Assembly: GCA_019634165.1 (NCBI GenBank)
Contig: JAHQVT010000005.1
Location: 120,308 to 184,307 of the forward strand
DNA from: Rhodospirillales bacterium
GTDB lineage: Bacteria; Pseudomonadota; Alphaproteobacteria; Rhodospirillales; Thalassospiraceae
Length of the DNA stretch: 64,000 bases
Direction of reading: 5' to 3'
The notes beneath the pieces are model-generated. The model saw only the letters and a program-made list of their open reading frames with translations. It made no database searches and had not been told where the DNA came from. This document shows positions 35,721 to 46,118 of this stretch, piece by piece. Made by a program: the position numbers and the translations under genes. Position 1 is the stretch's first letter, and each line of letters starts with the position of its first letter.

Positions 35721-37633
35721 TGAAGCGGCTTGATGTCATAACGATCGGACGGTCATCTGTTGACCTCTATGGCGCCCAGATTGGCGGGCAGCTTGAGGAC
35801 ATGGCGTCGTTCAACAAATATATCGGCGGATCGCCAACCAATATGGCATGTGGTACCGCACGGTTGGGTCTTAAATCCGCGCTGATCACCCGTGTGGGAG
35901 ATGAGCATATGGGACGGTTCATCCGTGAGAAACTTGTCGCCGAAGGTGTGGAAGTTCAGGGTGTGGTGACAGACCCGGAACGCCTGACCGCCCTTGTGCT
36001 GCTTGGTGTGCGTGATCAGGAACAGTTCCCGTTGATTTTCTATCGGGAAAATTGCGCAGACATGGCGCTGTGTGAAGATGACATCGATCCTGATTTCATT
36101 TCTGATGCACGCTGTGTCACGGTGACAGGCACGCATTTGTCCCATCCCAAAACCCGTGCGGCCGTGTTGAAAGCGGTGCGTCTGGCGCGGGATGCTGGTG
36201 CTAAAACCGCGCTTGATATCGATTACCGCCCCAATCTTTGGGGGCTTTCCGGACACGGGGATGGTGAAAACCGTTTCATTGCCTCGAACGCGGTGACAAA
36301 AGAATTGCAGGCAACCTTGCATCTGTTTGATCTGATTGTCGGGACCGAGGAAGAATTTCACATTGCCGGGGGGACGACCGATACCCTTGAGGCGCTGGAA
36401 AATGTCAGGGTGGTTTCGCACGCGACTCTCGTATGTAAACGCGGTCCGATGGGGGCGGTGGCCTTTACTGACCGAATTGGCGCAAGTCTTGATGATGGAA
36501 TCTCCGGACCGGGATTTGCCGTCGATGTGTTTAATGTTCTGGGTGCCGGTGACGGGTTTATGTCGGGGCTGCTCAAAGGCTGGTTGACTGATCAGGACTG
36601 GGAAACCTCGCTAAAATACGCCAATGCTTGCGGGGCATTTGCCGTGTCACGCCACGGCTGTACGCCCGCATATCCAAGTTGGGAAGAACTTAAATTCTTC
36701 TTTGATCGCGGGATGAAAACCCCGGAACTGCGCAATGACGCAGAACTTGAACAAATCCACTGGTCAACCAACCGGACTGGTGAATGGCAGGAAATGCGGG
36801 TCTTTGCCTTTGATCATCGGATGCAGCTTGAAGATCTGGCAGACGAGCTGAAAGTTTCGCGCGATCGTATTGGACCGTTCAAGGAACTTTGCCTGCGGGC
36901 TGCGCGGACAGTGTCGGGTGATAAACCGGGATATGGCATCCTGTGTGATCGCCGGTTGGGTCGCGATGCACTTTATGCAGCGGCGGGAACCGGGCTTTGG
37001 ATCGGGCGTCCGGTTGAAATGCCGGGATCACGGCCCTTGCAACTTGAAGTTGGCCCGGACATTGGCAGCAAACTGGCCGAGTGGCCGGTCGAGCATGTGG
37101 TCAAGGTTCTGTGTTTCTATCATCCGGATGATGACGATGAGACCAAGGCCGATCAGGAAACAACCATCATGCGCCTTGCGGATGCTGCACGGGCCAATGG
37201 TTTGGAATTCCTGCTTGAAATCATTCCATCCAGAGTGCGCGCTTGTGATGACGAAACAACCGCGAAGGTCATCAACCGTTTCTATGACATCGGGGTTTAT
37301 CCCGACTGGTGGAAACTTGAACCGATGAAATCGGATGGTGCATGGCGTAATGCGTGTGATGCTATTGCCAAAAACGATCCTTATTGTCGCGGGATTGTGG
37401 TCTTGGGGCTTGAAGCACCAGAGGCGGAACTTGTTGAAAGCTTTGAGGTTGCGGCACGCCATGACATGGTCAAAGGCTTTGCCGTGGGGCGTACCATCTT
37501 TGCCGCTGTTGCACGTGACTGGCTAAGCGGTGCGATGACAGATGAAAATGCCATTGCCGCAATGGCCCAAAAATACCGCGCCCTGTGTGATACATGGGAC
37601 GCGGCGCGCAAAAAATCGGGAGGAGCGGCATGA
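35720..37633 (+). CDS. iolC: Fused 5-dehydro-2-deoxygluconokinase / DUF2090 (IolC)
   Basis: A 637-residue two-part enzyme. Residues 1-325 form a PfkB-type sugar kinase (GRSSVDLYGAQIGGQ, GGSPTNMACGTARLG, and the catalytic NVLGAGDGFMSGLL) that phosphorylates 2-deoxy-5-keto-gluconate. Residues 335-637 are DUF2090, an aldolase-fold domain (FAFDHRMQLEDLAD, FLLEIIPSRV, AVGRTIFAAVA) thought to split that product, replacing a separate IolJ. This fusion is common in proteobacteria. The ATG at 35720 is used, overlapping the ATPase stop. The end overlaps iolD by 4 nt. Confidence 0.92.
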   Translation: MKRLDVITIGRSSVDLYGAQIGGQLEDMASFNKYIGGSPTNMACGTARLGLKSALITRVGDEHMGRFIREKLVAEGVEVQGVVTDPERLTALVLLGVRDQEQFPLIFYRENCADMALCEDDIDPDFISDARCVTVTGTHLSHPKTRAAVLKAVRLARDAGAKTALDIDYRPNLWGLSGHGDGENRFIASNAVTKELQATLHLFDLIVGTEEEFHIAGGTTDTLEALENVRVVSHATLVCKRGPMGAVAFTDRIGASLDDGISGPGFAVDVFNVLGAGDGFMSGLLKGWLTDQDWETSLKYANACGAFAVSRHGCTPAYPSWEELKFFFDRGMKTPELRNDAELEQIHWSTNRTGEWQEMRVFAFDHRMQLEDLADELKVSRDRIGPFKELCLRAARTVSGDKPGYGILCDRRLGRDALYAAAGTGLWIGRPVEMPGSRPLQLEVGPDIGSKLAEWPVEHVVKVLCFYHPDDDDETKADQETTIMRLADAARANGLEFLLEIIPSRVRACDDETTAKVINRFYDIGVYPDWWKLEPMKSDGAWRNACDAIAKNDPYCRGIVVLGLEAPEAELVESFEVAARHDMVKGFAVGRTIFAAVARDWLSGAMTDENAIAAMAQKYRALCDTWDAARKKSGGAA

Positions 37634-39459
37634 AAACCGTTCGATTAACCGCCGCCCAAGCCATGGTGCGGTATCTCAGCGTTCAGTTTAACAACGATAA
37701 TTATCCCTTTTTCGGGGGCTGCTGGGCCATTTTGGGCCATGGTAATGTTGCCGGTATTGGTGAAGCACTGCATGGTGCAGGTGACAGCTTCCCAACCTGG
37801 CGCGGTCACAATGAACAAGGCATGGCCCATGCCGCGATTGCCTATGCCAAGGCGTCCAATCGCAAACGCGCCATGGCGGTGACGACCTCTATCGGGCCGG
37901 GTGCAACCAATATGGTGACGGCGGCTGCACTGGCGCATGTTAACCGTTTACCCGTGCTGATGATCCCCGGTGATGTGTTTGCCAATCGTGCGCCCGACCC
38001 GGTTTTGCAGCAGGTCGAGGATTTTGGTGACGGCACGGTTTCGGCCAATGACTGCTTTAAACCGGTCAGTCGCTATTTTGATCGTATCACCCGTCCGGAA
38101 CAGCTTTTGACCGCTCTGCCGCGTGCGATGGCGGTCCTGACCGATCCGGTTGAATGCGGGCCAGTAACCTTGGCGTTTTGTCAGGATGTTCAGGCCGAAG
38201 CTTATGACTGGCCAGAAAACTTCTTTGCGCAGAAAACCTGGAAACAGGTGCGTCCGCGCGCTGACCTTGATCAGATTGACGGGGCAATTGCTGCAATCAA
38301 GGCCGCGAAAAAGCCACTGATCATTGCCGGCGGTGGCGTGCATTATGCGGATGCCTGTGGCGATCTGTGCGATTTTGCGCATCGTCATAACATCCCGGTG
38401 GCCGAAACCCAGGCTGGCAAGTCAGCCTTGCCATGGGATGATGATCTTAATCTGGGTTCCATCGGGGTGACCGGGGCAAGCAGTGCCAATGCGATTGCGC
38501 AGGAAGCCGATCTGATCATTGCTCTTGGCACGCGGCTTCAGGATTTCACGACCGGAAGCTGGTCCCTGTTTACGGGGCCGAACCAGCGCATTCTGTCGAT
38601 CAATGTGGCCGCCTATGATACGCGCAAACATGATGCGATTTCGGTTGTTGGTGATGCCAAGGTGACACTGGCCGAACTGACCAATGCGCTGGGGGATCAT
38701 CGTGCGAATGCAATTGATCCGACGCTTAAGGAGAACTGGATTTCTGCGGTCAATAATGTCACCGCGATGCCAACCGGCAATGCGCTTCCAACCGATGCAC
38801 AGGTGATTGGTGCTGTTCAGCGCAGTACCGATGAAGATGCCATTGTGGTTTGCGCAGCCGGGGGGCTTCCCGGTGAGTTACACAAGCTTTGGAAAGCGGC
38901 CAAGCCGAATGGCTATCACGTTGAATATGGCTTTTCCTGTATGGGCTATGAGATCGCTGGTGGGCTTGGTGTGAAGATGGCACGCCCGGAGCGTGAAGTC
39001 GTCGTCATGGTGGGGGATGGCTCCTATATGATGATGAATTCCGAACTGGCGACCAGTGTGATGCTGGGCCACAAGATCATCACCGTGATTCTTGATAACC
39101 GTGGCTTTGGCTGTATCAACCGTTTGCAGATGGCAACAGGCGGAGAGAGCTTTAACAACCTTCTTGATACCGCCCGTCATGTTGAACCGTCAGCGATTGA
39201 TTTCACCGCTCATGCCGGTGCAATGGGGGCGATTTCCGAGAAGGTCTCATCCGTTACAGAGCTTGAAGAAGCCATGGGACGTGCGCGCAATGCGGATCGA
39301 TCCTATGCGATTGTGATCGATACCGATCCATTGCCCAGCACCGAGGCCGGTGGCCATTGGTGGGATGTTGCCGTGCCGGAAGTATCGGTTCGCCCGACGG
39401 TGAACGAAGCCCGCAAAAATTACGAATCTGCGCTGAAAAAACAGCGCCTCGGAGATTAA
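37630..39459 (+). CDS. iolD: 3D-(3,5/4)-trihydroxycyclohexane-1,2-dione acylhydrolase
   Basis: A 609-residue thiamine-diphosphate enzyme that opens the inositol-derived ring to 5-deoxyglucuronate. The start is the ATG at 37630, overlapping the iolC stop. It has the three-domain acetolactate-synthase fold: [17 protein letters not shown] with the cofactor-activating Glu near the N-terminus, a central FAD-like domain, and the ThDP/Mg motif [19 protein letters not shown]...VILDN near the C-terminus. Length and context are typical of IolD. Confidence 0.94.
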   Translation: MKTVRLTAAQAMVRYLSVQFNNDNYPFFGGCWAILGHGNVAGIGEALHGAGDSFPTWRGHNEQGMAHAAIAYAKASNRKRAMAVTTSIGPGATNMVTAAALAHVNRLPVLMIPGDVFANRAPDPVLQQVEDFGDGTVSANDCFKPVSRYFDRITRPEQLLTALPRAMAVLTDPVECGPVTLAFCQDVQAEAYDWPENFFAQKTWKQVRPRADLDQIDGAIAAIKAAKKPLIIAGGGVHYADACGDLCDFAHRHNIPVAETQAGKSALPWDDDLNLGSIGVTGASSANAIAQEADLIIALGTRLQDFTTGSWSLFTGPNQRILSINVAAYDTRKHDAISVVGDAKVTLAELTNALGDHRANAIDPTLKENWISAVNNVTAMPTGNALPTDAQVIGAVQRSTDEDAIVVCAAGGLPGELHKLWKAAKPNGYHVEYGFSCMGYEIAGGLGVKMARPEREVVVMVGDGSYMMMNSELATSVMLGHKIITVILDNRGFGCINRLQMATGGESFNNLLDTARHVEPSAIDFTAHAGAMGAISEKVSSVTELEEAMGRARNADRSYAIVIDTDPLPSTEAGGHWWDVAVPEVSVRPTVNEARKNYESALKKQRLGD

Positions 39460-39463
39460 GATC

Positions 39464-40369
39464 ATGATCCTTTATGGTACCAACCCTATTGCCTGGTCCA
39501 ATGATGATGACCAGACCCTTGGTGCAGAAATCAGCCTTGAGACCTGCTTGTCAGAAGCTGGCAAGATCGGTTTTGACGGCATTGAAAAAGGCCACAAAAT
39601 GCCGACCGTGCCGTCGGCATTGACAGCGGCCCTTGAGCCCCATGGTCTTAAGTTCGTTTCAGGCTGGCATTCGCTTAACCTTCTGACCCATTCGGTCGAG
39701 GACGAGAAAAAAGCAATTCAGCCGCATCTCGATTTGCTGAAGGCCATGGAGTGCGAGGTTTGCATTGTCTGTGAAACGTCAAACGCCATTCATGGAAATG
39801 ATAACGTTGCTCTGAACAATAGTCCGGTTCTGCACAATGATCATTGGATAAAGTTCGGTGCGGATGTTGAGGCGATTGCGGCCTATTGTGCCGATCAGAA
39901 CATTGATCTGGTCTATCATCATCACATGGGAACCATTGTTGAGACGGCCGATGAAATCCATGCTTTCATGGCCAATACCGGCCCGAAAACCAAGCTTCTG
40001 CTTGATACCGGGCATGCATGGTTTGGGGGCGCAGATCCCGAAGAACTGGCAACCCGTTACATGGACCGCGTGGGTCATATCCATTGTAAAAATGTGCGCC
40101 CGGCGATCAGCACGCAGGTCCGCGAAGAGGGACTTAGCTTCCTTGAAGGTGTGCGACGTGGTGTCTTTACGGTGCCCGGCGACGTTGAAGGTGGTGTTGC
40201 GTTTGAACCGGTTTTGAAAATCGCGGGCGAACATGGCTATTCCGGCTGGTTGGTAATCGAGGCCGAGCAGGACCCCAATGTACGCAATCCGTTTGAATAT
40301 CAGTCGTTGGGACTGAAAACGCTACGCGCCATGGCACAAAAAACCGGACTGGATAAAGGAGACGCCTGA
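39464..40369 (+). CDS. iolE: myo-Inosose-2 dehydratase
   Basis: A 301-residue TIM-barrel enzyme of the AP-endonuclease-2-like group, which dehydrates scyllo-inosose to the dione used by IolD. Visible marks are [25 protein letters not shown], the metal ligands in [19 protein letters not shown] and [14 protein letters not shown], and [10 protein letters not shown]. It starts 4 bp after iolD and overlaps iolB by one base. Confidence 0.94.
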   Translation: MILYGTNPIAWSNDDDQTLGAEISLETCLSEAGKIGFDGIEKGHKMPTVPSALTAALEPHGLKFVSGWHSLNLLTHSVEDEKKAIQPHLDLLKAMECEVCIVCETSNAIHGNDNVALNNSPVLHNDHWIKFGADVEAIAAYCADQNIDLVYHHHMGTIVETADEIHAFMANTGPKTKLLLDTGHAWFGGADPEELATRYMDRVGHIHCKNVRPAISTQVREEGLSFLEGVRRGVFTVPGDVEGGVAFEPVLKIAGEHGYSGWLVIEAEQDPNVRNPFEYQSLGLKTLRAMAQKTGLDKGDA

Positions 40370-41175
40370 TGGCTGACTTGCTTCGAAAACCAAGCGGAAC
40401 CCGGGGAAAGGTTCACGACATTACTGCTGAAAGTGCCAATTGGGGCTATGTAGGATTTGGGCTTTATCACCTGAAAGCCGGTGAAAGTGCCAATGAGGCG
40501 ACCGGTGATCGTGAAGTCATTCTGGTTCTGGTTGAAGGCAAGGCACGGGTTTCGGTCGGCGATCAGGATTTCGGTGAACTTGGCAAGCGCATGAGCGTGT
40601 TTGAGCGTATTCCTCCGGCTTGTGTCTACACACCCAACGATGCCAACTGGAAAGCTGTGGCGACAACCGACTGTACGCTTGCGGTTTGCACAGCACCGGG
40701 CAAGGGTAACTATCCGGCGCGCGTGATCACGGATGTCAAGCTGGTCGAGCGCGGCAAAGGGGCCAATACCCGCTATATCCATCCAATTGCGATGGAAGAA
40801 AAAGACATTGCCGACAGCCTTCTGGTGACCGAGGTCTTTACCCCGCAGGGCAACTGGTCAAGTTATCCGCCCCATCGTCATGATGAGGATAACTATCCCG
40901 ACATGACCTATCTTGAGGAAACCTATTACCATCGCCTCAACCCAAGTCAGGGGTTTGGGTTCCAGCGGGTCTTTACCGAGGATGGCGAACTTGATGAAAC
41001 CATGGCGGTTTCGGATGGGGATGTTGTTCTGGTGCCGAAGGGCCATCATCCATGCGGTAGCCCGTATGGCTATGAGATGTATTATCTCAATGTCATGGCT
41101 GGTCCGATGCGCAAATGGCGCTTCCAGAACCACCCAGACCACGATTGGATTTTCCAGCGCGACAGCGAGACATGA
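40369..41175 (+). CDS. iolB: 5-deoxy-glucuronate isomerase
   Basis: A 268-residue bicupin enzyme that isomerises 5-deoxyglucuronate to 2-deoxy-5-keto-gluconate. The metal-binding cupin motif is SSYPPHRHDEDNYPDMTYLEETYYHR, and the C-terminal GDVVLVPKGHHPCGSPYGYEMYYLNVMAGP is characteristic of IolB. It is the last recognisable gene of the operon; no iolA follows, so methylmalonate semialdehyde dehydrogenase must come from elsewhere in the genome. Confidence 0.95.
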   Translation: MADLLRKPSGTRGKVHDITAESANWGYVGFGLYHLKAGESANEATGDREVILVLVEGKARVSVGDQDFGELGKRMSVFERIPPACVYTPNDANWKAVATTDCTLAVCTAPGKGNYPARVITDVKLVERGKGANTRYIHPIAMEEKDIADSLLVTEVFTPQGNWSSYPPHRHDEDNYPDMTYLEETYYHRLNPSQGFGFQRVFTEDGELDETMAVSDGDVVLVPKGHHPCGSPYGYEMYYLNVMAGPMRKWRFQNHPDHDWIFQRDSET

Positions 41176-41706
41176 ATTTAATTCCAGACTGGCGAAATGG
41201 AACATGACCAAAACAGATGGCCACGCTTTGCACAGCGGGTTGTCATGCACGTTGGCATCGCAATAATTTGCCTTCTCGGCGCGTTCTGGATTAATGGAGC
41301 CCTTTCGTCGTCGTCACAGTTGAAAACGAAGAACCTGGACTTTCAGGCTGAATCTACTCCGGTGACTGGATTGGCTTGTCGGACTTGGCTGCTGCGGGGT
41401 GTTCTGGAATGTGACGACACCAAAAACCGAGATCCCTTGAATGCACGATCTTACGCACCGTGTGGTTGGTCTTGTTAAAAGACAGATTTGTAACAGCAAT
41501 TACTTAGCCAACATTCTGATCGACCTTTAAGCGCGTGTTCGTTGTAAAAACTCGCGCGCCTTGTCAGTTGATATAACTCGGGAAGATTTGCACGCATCTG
41601 TGCCATTCCAGATTTTTATACTAAAGCGTGTCGCAGTTATTGAGCTTCTGGGGTTTCCAAAGAGAGATCAATCTGATTCTCTGTTCATGCAGAGAGGAGA
41701 TGTCAT
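41176..41706. other. Junction after iolB, no supported gene
   Basis: About 530 bp. The 93-codon plus-strand ORF at 41197-41478 has one possible membrane helix but turns into low-quality sequence and matches nothing I know; it may be a decayed gene. No terminator for the iol operon is seen. The last part leads into the IS630 remnant. Confidence 0.5.
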
Positions 41707-42355
41707 ATGGAAAAACCTCATCCATAGGAATTGCGAGAGCGGATAGTCGCCTTTGTTCAAGAAGGGCCTTCACATCGGGAGGCTGCTCGCCATTTCCGGG
41801 TTTCGCCGTGCTTTGTGAATAACATGATGCTTTTGTATCGGCGCACGGGCAGTCTGGCAGCAAAGCGCCAGGTTATGCGCCGGGCAAGGCCAAGCTCATT
41901 GCCAGGCAGGGGGGCTTGAGAAGCGTTTTGCCGAGAATGGCGAGATAACACTTGATGAATTGCATGTCGAACTGGCCGAATAGGGTGCTGATGTCCATCG
42001 CGCGACAGTCAGACGATTTCTCAAGAATATGAACTATAGCAATAAAAAAACACTTCACGTAAGCGAGCGGAACCGGGCGGAAATTGTCCGTCAGCGCCAA
42101 CATTGGACCCGTCGGCGCAAGCCGTTCTTTGACAGTGCTGTAAATCGTCTGGTGTTTATTGATGAGACCTCGACCAACACAAAATTGACAAACGCACCGG
42201 ATGGTCACCAAGGGGAATATGGTACCATGGCGATGCGCCGTTCGGGGGTTGGAAAACGCAGACATTCATTGTCGGATTACGCTGTGATGGCTTGGTCGCA
42301 CCATGGATACTTGATGCACCGATGAACCGCTGGTCATGTTGGTGACCTGAATGGA
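41707..42355 (+). pseudogene. Decayed IS630-family transposase
   Basis: Fragments in all three frames read as one IS630 transposase. The N-terminal HTH part is LRERIVAFVQEGPSHREAARHFRVS; the middle is KKTLHVSERNRAEIVRQR then RLVFIDETSTNTKLT, holding the first catalytic Asp of the DDE core. After that, frames shift again near WKTQ- and GLVAPW-like remnants. Damage includes an in-frame TAG after codon 6, another TAG near 41983, at least two frameshifts and loss of the C-terminal catalytic part. It cannot be active. It sits between the inositol module and the repeat-rich junction. Confidence 0.85.
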
Positions 42356-42467
42356 GCTGCCTGCAAGTTCAAGGTCATTGAACAGCTTCGAAACAGTGCG
42401 TCAGATGAAATCCCATCCACCACCAGACGGCGCCGGAGCAATGCTGCCTTAGTTTGCATGGATTTGA

Positions 42468-42599
42468 GAAATGTCATCTTTTCTGTCAATTCCGCAGCTT
42501 TTTGTCCTCTTTTGTGTCAATCAGTGTCAACTTTTCTGGCAATCATAAAAGCTAAGTTATTGGTTTAAAAGGAAGTTGGATGTCACCTTTGCTGGCACT
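42468..42599 (+). repeat. TGTCA-type repeat array, copy Q1
   Basis: Four ~19-nt units begin at 42472, 42503, 42525 and 42581: TGTCATCTTTTCTGTCAAT, TGTCCTCTTTTGTGTCAAT, TGTCAACTTTTCTGGCAAT and TGTCACCTTTGCTGGCACT. The first 90 nt match 62568-62657 at about 77 of 90 positions without gaps, and the fourth unit keeps the same 20,100-bp offset. Multiple direct TGTCA-headed sites are how Tn7/Tn5053-class transposon ends are built. No transposase gene of that class is present. Confidence 0.75.
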
Positions 42600-42604
42600 T
42601 TACA

Positions 42605-42686
42605 AATGTTCATATCATATGAGCATTGCTCCCAAATTTCCCCATGCTTTTCAAAGATTGATTGCCACCTGAATTGTCATAATTCG
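42605..42686. repeat. Direct repeat R, right copy
   Basis: About 82 bp matching 29167-29256, with TGTTCATAT-C-ATATGAGCA at its start. It begins 5 bp after the last unit of array Q1, whereas the left copy begins 10 bp after the tRNA. Confidence 0.85.
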
Positions 42687-42827
42687 TGCTAGCGCCCTAT
42701 GCCGAGCATAGGCTTGAACTACTCGTTGGTGTAGTGGGTGAAGGGAACAATTTTCGGCACCATCGGCGACGTTGCTTCCCAAAAATTCTTGAGTAAACGC
42801 GCTTGTGAAAGAAGAGTTTTTTCTCGA
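42687..42827. other. Short junction before xylB
   Basis: No gene. A small hairpin (ACTACTCG...GTAGT) lies near 42717-42736. It may hold the end of the xylB transcript. Confidence 0.35.
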
Positions 42828-44279
42828 TTATTGGCAGGCCCTTATCGCCGGATAAGCAGCCTTGAACCCTTGGTAGGCATCATCAAATTCGGCACTCAGA
42901 GTTGCATTGGGGGAAATTGTTTCGCGGATTTCGGGAGTGCTCATGACGCTGTCCGGAGAGGCACCAGTTGCCGCTGTCATGCTAAGGCGCGCAGCGCCAA
43001 GGGCGGCGCCGAACTCGCCGCTTTTGGGCAGCGATAGCGGCACGCCAAGGGTGGTTGCGATCAGTTCGATCCAGTAGTGTGACGCCGAACCGCCGCCAAT
43101 GGCAATAAGTTGATTGAGCTTTGCATCGGTTGCGACAAGCGCTTCAAAACTGTCGCGCAGGCCAAAGGCAACACCTTCGAGCACCGCACGCGTCAGGTCT
43201 GCGCGGCTGGTGTCGGTGGCCAAGCCAGTAAAGCTGCCGCGGATTTCCGCATCGTTGTGCGGGGTGCGTTCACCCGAAAGATAAGGCAGATACCTTACTG
43301 AACCCGGCGTTCGCAGCGCGCCATTCAGTTCGGATGTCAGTTCAATCGGGTTTTGACCGGTGATGCGTGCAAGCCAGTTGAGACTGTCAGTAGCCGAGAG
43401 CATTACACCCATCTGATACCAACGGCCGGGAATGGCATGGCAGAAGGTATGAAGGGCTGTTTCCGGGGCTGGGTGATAACCGTCACGTGCTGAGAGCAAT
43501 ACACCCGATGTGCCGAGCGAGACAAAACCCTGTCCTTCATTTTGTGCACCGATACCGCAAGCCGCTGCTGCATTGTCACCAGCCCCGCCAGCAACTGAAA
43601 CCGGGCCATTCAAGCCCCATTTATCGAGAAGGGCCGGATGTAGTCGGCCGGCTTCTTCGGTGCCCTCGACCAGGCGTGGCATCTGATCGTGGCGGATATT
43701 GCCCGCTTCAAGCAAGGTGTCTGACCATCTGCGGTTTCCGACATCAAACCACGAGGTTCCAGCACTATCAGACATGTCCGCGACATAGTCCCCGGTCAGA
43801 TAGAAATTGAGATAGGCGGCTGGCAGCAGGACCTTGGCGGTTTTGGCAAAAATTTCGGGCTCGTTTTCGCGCACCCATTCAAGTTTGGGGGCAGTAAAGC
43901 CCGGGAAAACAATATTGCCGGAAATGGCGCGTACCTGATCTTTGGCATCCAGACGGGCGGCCTGGGCATGGGAGCGTGTGTCATTCCATAGAATGCAGGG
44001 GCGCAATGGGCGGCCCGCGTCATCGAGAAGGGTCGCGCCATGCATATGGCCGGCAACGCCGATACCGCGCAGCGCGGAAAACTGATAATACTGGTCGCGA
44101 AGTTCGGTGATGGCTTCTTCAAGGGCGGCAATCCAATCTGCCGGATTTTGTTCCGACCAGCCCGGATGCAGGTGTGCCGCATGATAGGCGCGTTCGGTCG
44201 CCCCGATCGGTTGACCGTCTTCATCGACAAGCAGCAAACGGACGCCAGAGGTTCCAAGGTCAATACCAAGAAAAGTCAT
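42828..44279 (-). CDS. xylB: Xylulokinase
   Basis: A 483-residue FGGY-family kinase that phosphorylates D-xylulose. The N-terminal FLGIDLGTSGVRLLLVDEDG phosphate-binding loop, GHMHGATLLDDAGRPLRPCILWNDTR and the C-terminal FGGY parts (SVAGGAGDNAAAACGIG, IAIGGGSASHYWIELIA) are those of XylB. The substrate would be made by the xylitol-type dehydrogenase in the same gene run. It is the last gene of the minus-strand pentitol operon; the HAD gene lies 67 bp upstream. Confidence 0.93.
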   Translation of the reverse strand: MTFLGIDLGTSGVRLLLVDEDGQPIGATERAYHAAHLHPGWSEQNPADWIAALEEAITELRDQYYQFSALRGIGVAGHMHGATLLDDAGRPLRPCILWNDTRSHAQAARLDAKDQVRAISGNIVFPGFTAPKLEWVRENEPEIFAKTAKVLLPAAYLNFYLTGDYVADMSDSAGTSWFDVGNRRWSDTLLEAGNIRHDQMPRLVEGTEEAGRLHPALLDKWGLNGPVSVAGGAGDNAAAACGIGAQNEGQGFVSLGTSGVLLSARDGYHPAPETALHTFCHAIPGRWYQMGVMLSATDSLNWLARITGQNPIELTSELNGALRTPGSVRYLPYLSGERTPHNDAEIRGSFTGLATDTSRADLTRAVLEGVAFGLRDSFEALVATDAKLNQLIAIGGGSASHYWIELIATTLGVPLSLPKSGEFGAALGAARLSMTAATGASPDSVMSTPEIRETISPNATLSAEFDDAYQGFKAAYPAIRACQ

Positions 44280-44346
44280 TCCAAAGCCTTTTTTGCGGAA
44301 ATCGAAGCCAGTAACGCGACGTCAGTGACGTCGTCATAGCATGACA

Positions 44347-45036
44347 TTACTTAGAGTTGTGCAGAATTTCATCTCCAACCTCTTGAAGACTATCAAAAAT
44401 TTTCTTTGCCCCCGCGTCGTGGAGCCGCTGGCTCTGGTCGGCGCGGATGTCTTCAAGATGCGTCCCGCCGATAAAACCGAGTGGTGTCATTCCCGCCGCC
44501 CGTGCGCCTTTGACACCATGCGGTGAATCTTCAATCACTACGCAATTTTCGGGTGGGGCAGAGATACCTTCAGCGGCCAACAGGAATAGATCGGGGGCAG
44601 GCTTGCCATTGACGACTTGCTCAGCACTGTAGGCCGTGTAGACAAAGTGTGGTGCCAACCTGGAAATTTCGAGTGTAGCCCGCATACGGCGTAAAGAACT
44701 TCCTGTTGCCAAGGCAGTTTTGATCCCGGCGCCCATAAGACGTCGAAGGAGTGTTTCAGCACCCGCAATTTGTCGAAGCCGGGTTTCGTATTCGTCCAGC
44801 AAACGGGTCTCGACCCGATCAGTGAAATCATCCGGGCAGGCTTTGCCTAGCCGTTTGGAGACATGCTTGCAGATGTCCTGGATCGAAATACCCAAAAACC
44901 GGTCACGCACATAGTTGATGCTGACGTCATCAATGCCAAGGCACTGTATTTCGGTCGCGATGACTTCCAGCGACAGCGGCTCGCTGTCGACCAGACAACC
45001 ATCAAGGTCAAAAATTACCGCGGCAGGTACGCTCAT
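44347..45036 (-). CDS. HAD-superfamily phosphatase/phosphoglucomutase-like protein
   Basis: A 229-residue HAD hydrolase. Motif I is IFDLDGCLVDSEP with the nucleophilic Asp, motif II is ALATGSS, and motifs III/IV are KPAPDLFLLAAE and CVVIEDSPHGVKGARAAGM. The helical cap and DxDG form fit the beta-phosphoglucomutase-like subfamily, often found in sorbitol and pentitol operons, where it may remove a harmful sugar phosphate. The substrate is not determinable. Confidence 0.85.
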   Translation of the reverse strand: MSVPAAVIFDLDGCLVDSEPLSLEVIATEIQCLGIDDVSINYVRDRFLGISIQDICKHVSKRLGKACPDDFTDRVETRLLDEYETRLRQIAGAETLLRRLMGAGIKTALATGSSLRRMRATLEISRLAPHFVYTAYSAEQVVNGKPAPDLFLLAAEGISAPPENCVVIEDSPHGVKGARAAGMTPLGFIGGTHLEDIRADQSQRLHDAGAKKIFDSLQEVGDEILHNSK

Positions 45037-45045
45037 TATCGGCTC

Positions 45046-46107
45046 CTAGATCCGTTGTTCTGTATCGCGATCGAACAGATGAACATTGGTCGGGTCGATC
45101 ACATAATAAAGCTCGGAGCCCGGACGGGCCGCTATGCGCTGTTTGACAAGAGCATCAATAAGATTGCCGTTGGATTTGGCGACGATCTGGGTTTCCGAAC
45201 CGGTCGGCTCTACCACCACGACCTTCATTGCAATGCCGGGTTCCCCGATATCGATATGTTCCGGGCGAATGCCATAGGTTACGCCCTGACCGAGTTCGGC
45301 TGAGGTTTCAGGGATTGGCAAGATCAATCCGTTATCAGACTCAAAGTGCCTTTTTCCGTCAGCCTCGCCGATCTTACCGTGGATAAAGTTCATCGATGGT
45401 GACCCGATGAAACCGGCAACAAAAACGTTGGTCGGATAGTCATAGAGTTCGAGTGGGGAGCCAATCTGTTCAACTCGGCCATCGCGCATGACAACGATCT
45501 TGTCGGCCATGGTCATGGCTTCGATCTGATCGTGGGTAACATAGACGATGGTGGTGCCAAGACGCTGATGGAGTTCCTTGATTTCAACGCGCATGGTGAC
45601 ACGTAGTTTGGCATCAAGGTTTGAAAGCGGTTCGTCAAACAAGAAGACCTGTGGGTCGCGGACAATCGCACGGCCCATGGCGACACGTTGACGCTGACCA
45701 CCGGAAAGCTGTTTAGGGTAGCGATCCAGAAGATGGGCAAGGTCAAGAATCTCGGCAGCATCGATGACCTTTTTCTTGATCTCGCTTTCTGGCTGCTTGG
45801 CCATCTTGAGCGGGAACCCGATATTCTCATAAACCGTTTTGTGCGGATAAAGCGCGTAGCTTTGGAACACCATCGCGATGTCACGTTCTTTGGGCAGGAC
45901 GTCGTTCACAACGCGCCCGCCAATCGAAATGGTGCCGTCAGTGATTTCCTCAAGCCCGGCTAGCATGCGCAAAAGGGTCGATTTTCCGCAACCTGATGGC
46001 CCGACCAGAACAACAAATTCGCCGTCCTTGATGTCAACATCGACACCATGCATGACCTGAACATTGGCGTACCGTTTGATTACATTTTCTATTTTTACGT
46101 CGGCCAT
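45046..46107 (-). CDS. Polyol ABC transporter ATP-binding protein (SmoK/UgpC type)
   Basis: A 353-residue ATPase. The track ORF runs far upstream into the neighbour; the true start is the ATG at 46107 ([13 protein letters not shown]). Walker A is GPSGCGKST, signature [15 protein letters not shown], Walker [19 protein letters not shown]-terminal TOBE/OB regulatory domain (about 235-353) is typical of the MalK/SmoK group. It would power the two permeases further upstream in the operon. Confidence 0.92.
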   Translation of the reverse strand: MADVKIENVIKRYANVQVMHGVDVDIKDGEFVVLVGPSGCGKSTLLRMLAGLEEITDGTISIGGRVVNDVLPKERDIAMVFQSYALYPHKTVYENIGFPLKMAKQPESEIKKKVIDAAEILDLAHLLDRYPKQLSGGQRQRVAMGRAIVRDPQVFLFDEPLSNLDAKLRVTMRVEIKELHQRLGTTIVYVTHDQIEAMTMADKIVVMRDGRVEQIGSPLELYDYPTNVFVAGFIGSPSMNFIHGKIGEADGKRHFESDNGLILPIPETSAELGQGVTYGIRPEHIDIGEPGIAMKVVVVEPTGSETQIVAKSNGNLIDALVKQRIAARPGSELYYVIDPTNVHLFDRDTEQRI

Positions 46108-46118
46108 AAGGCTTCTCC

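Noticed and set aside
41197-41478. 93-codon ORF after iolB as a membrane protein gene
   Set aside because: One possible helix but no ribosome site or recognisable family; left as part of an unclear junction.
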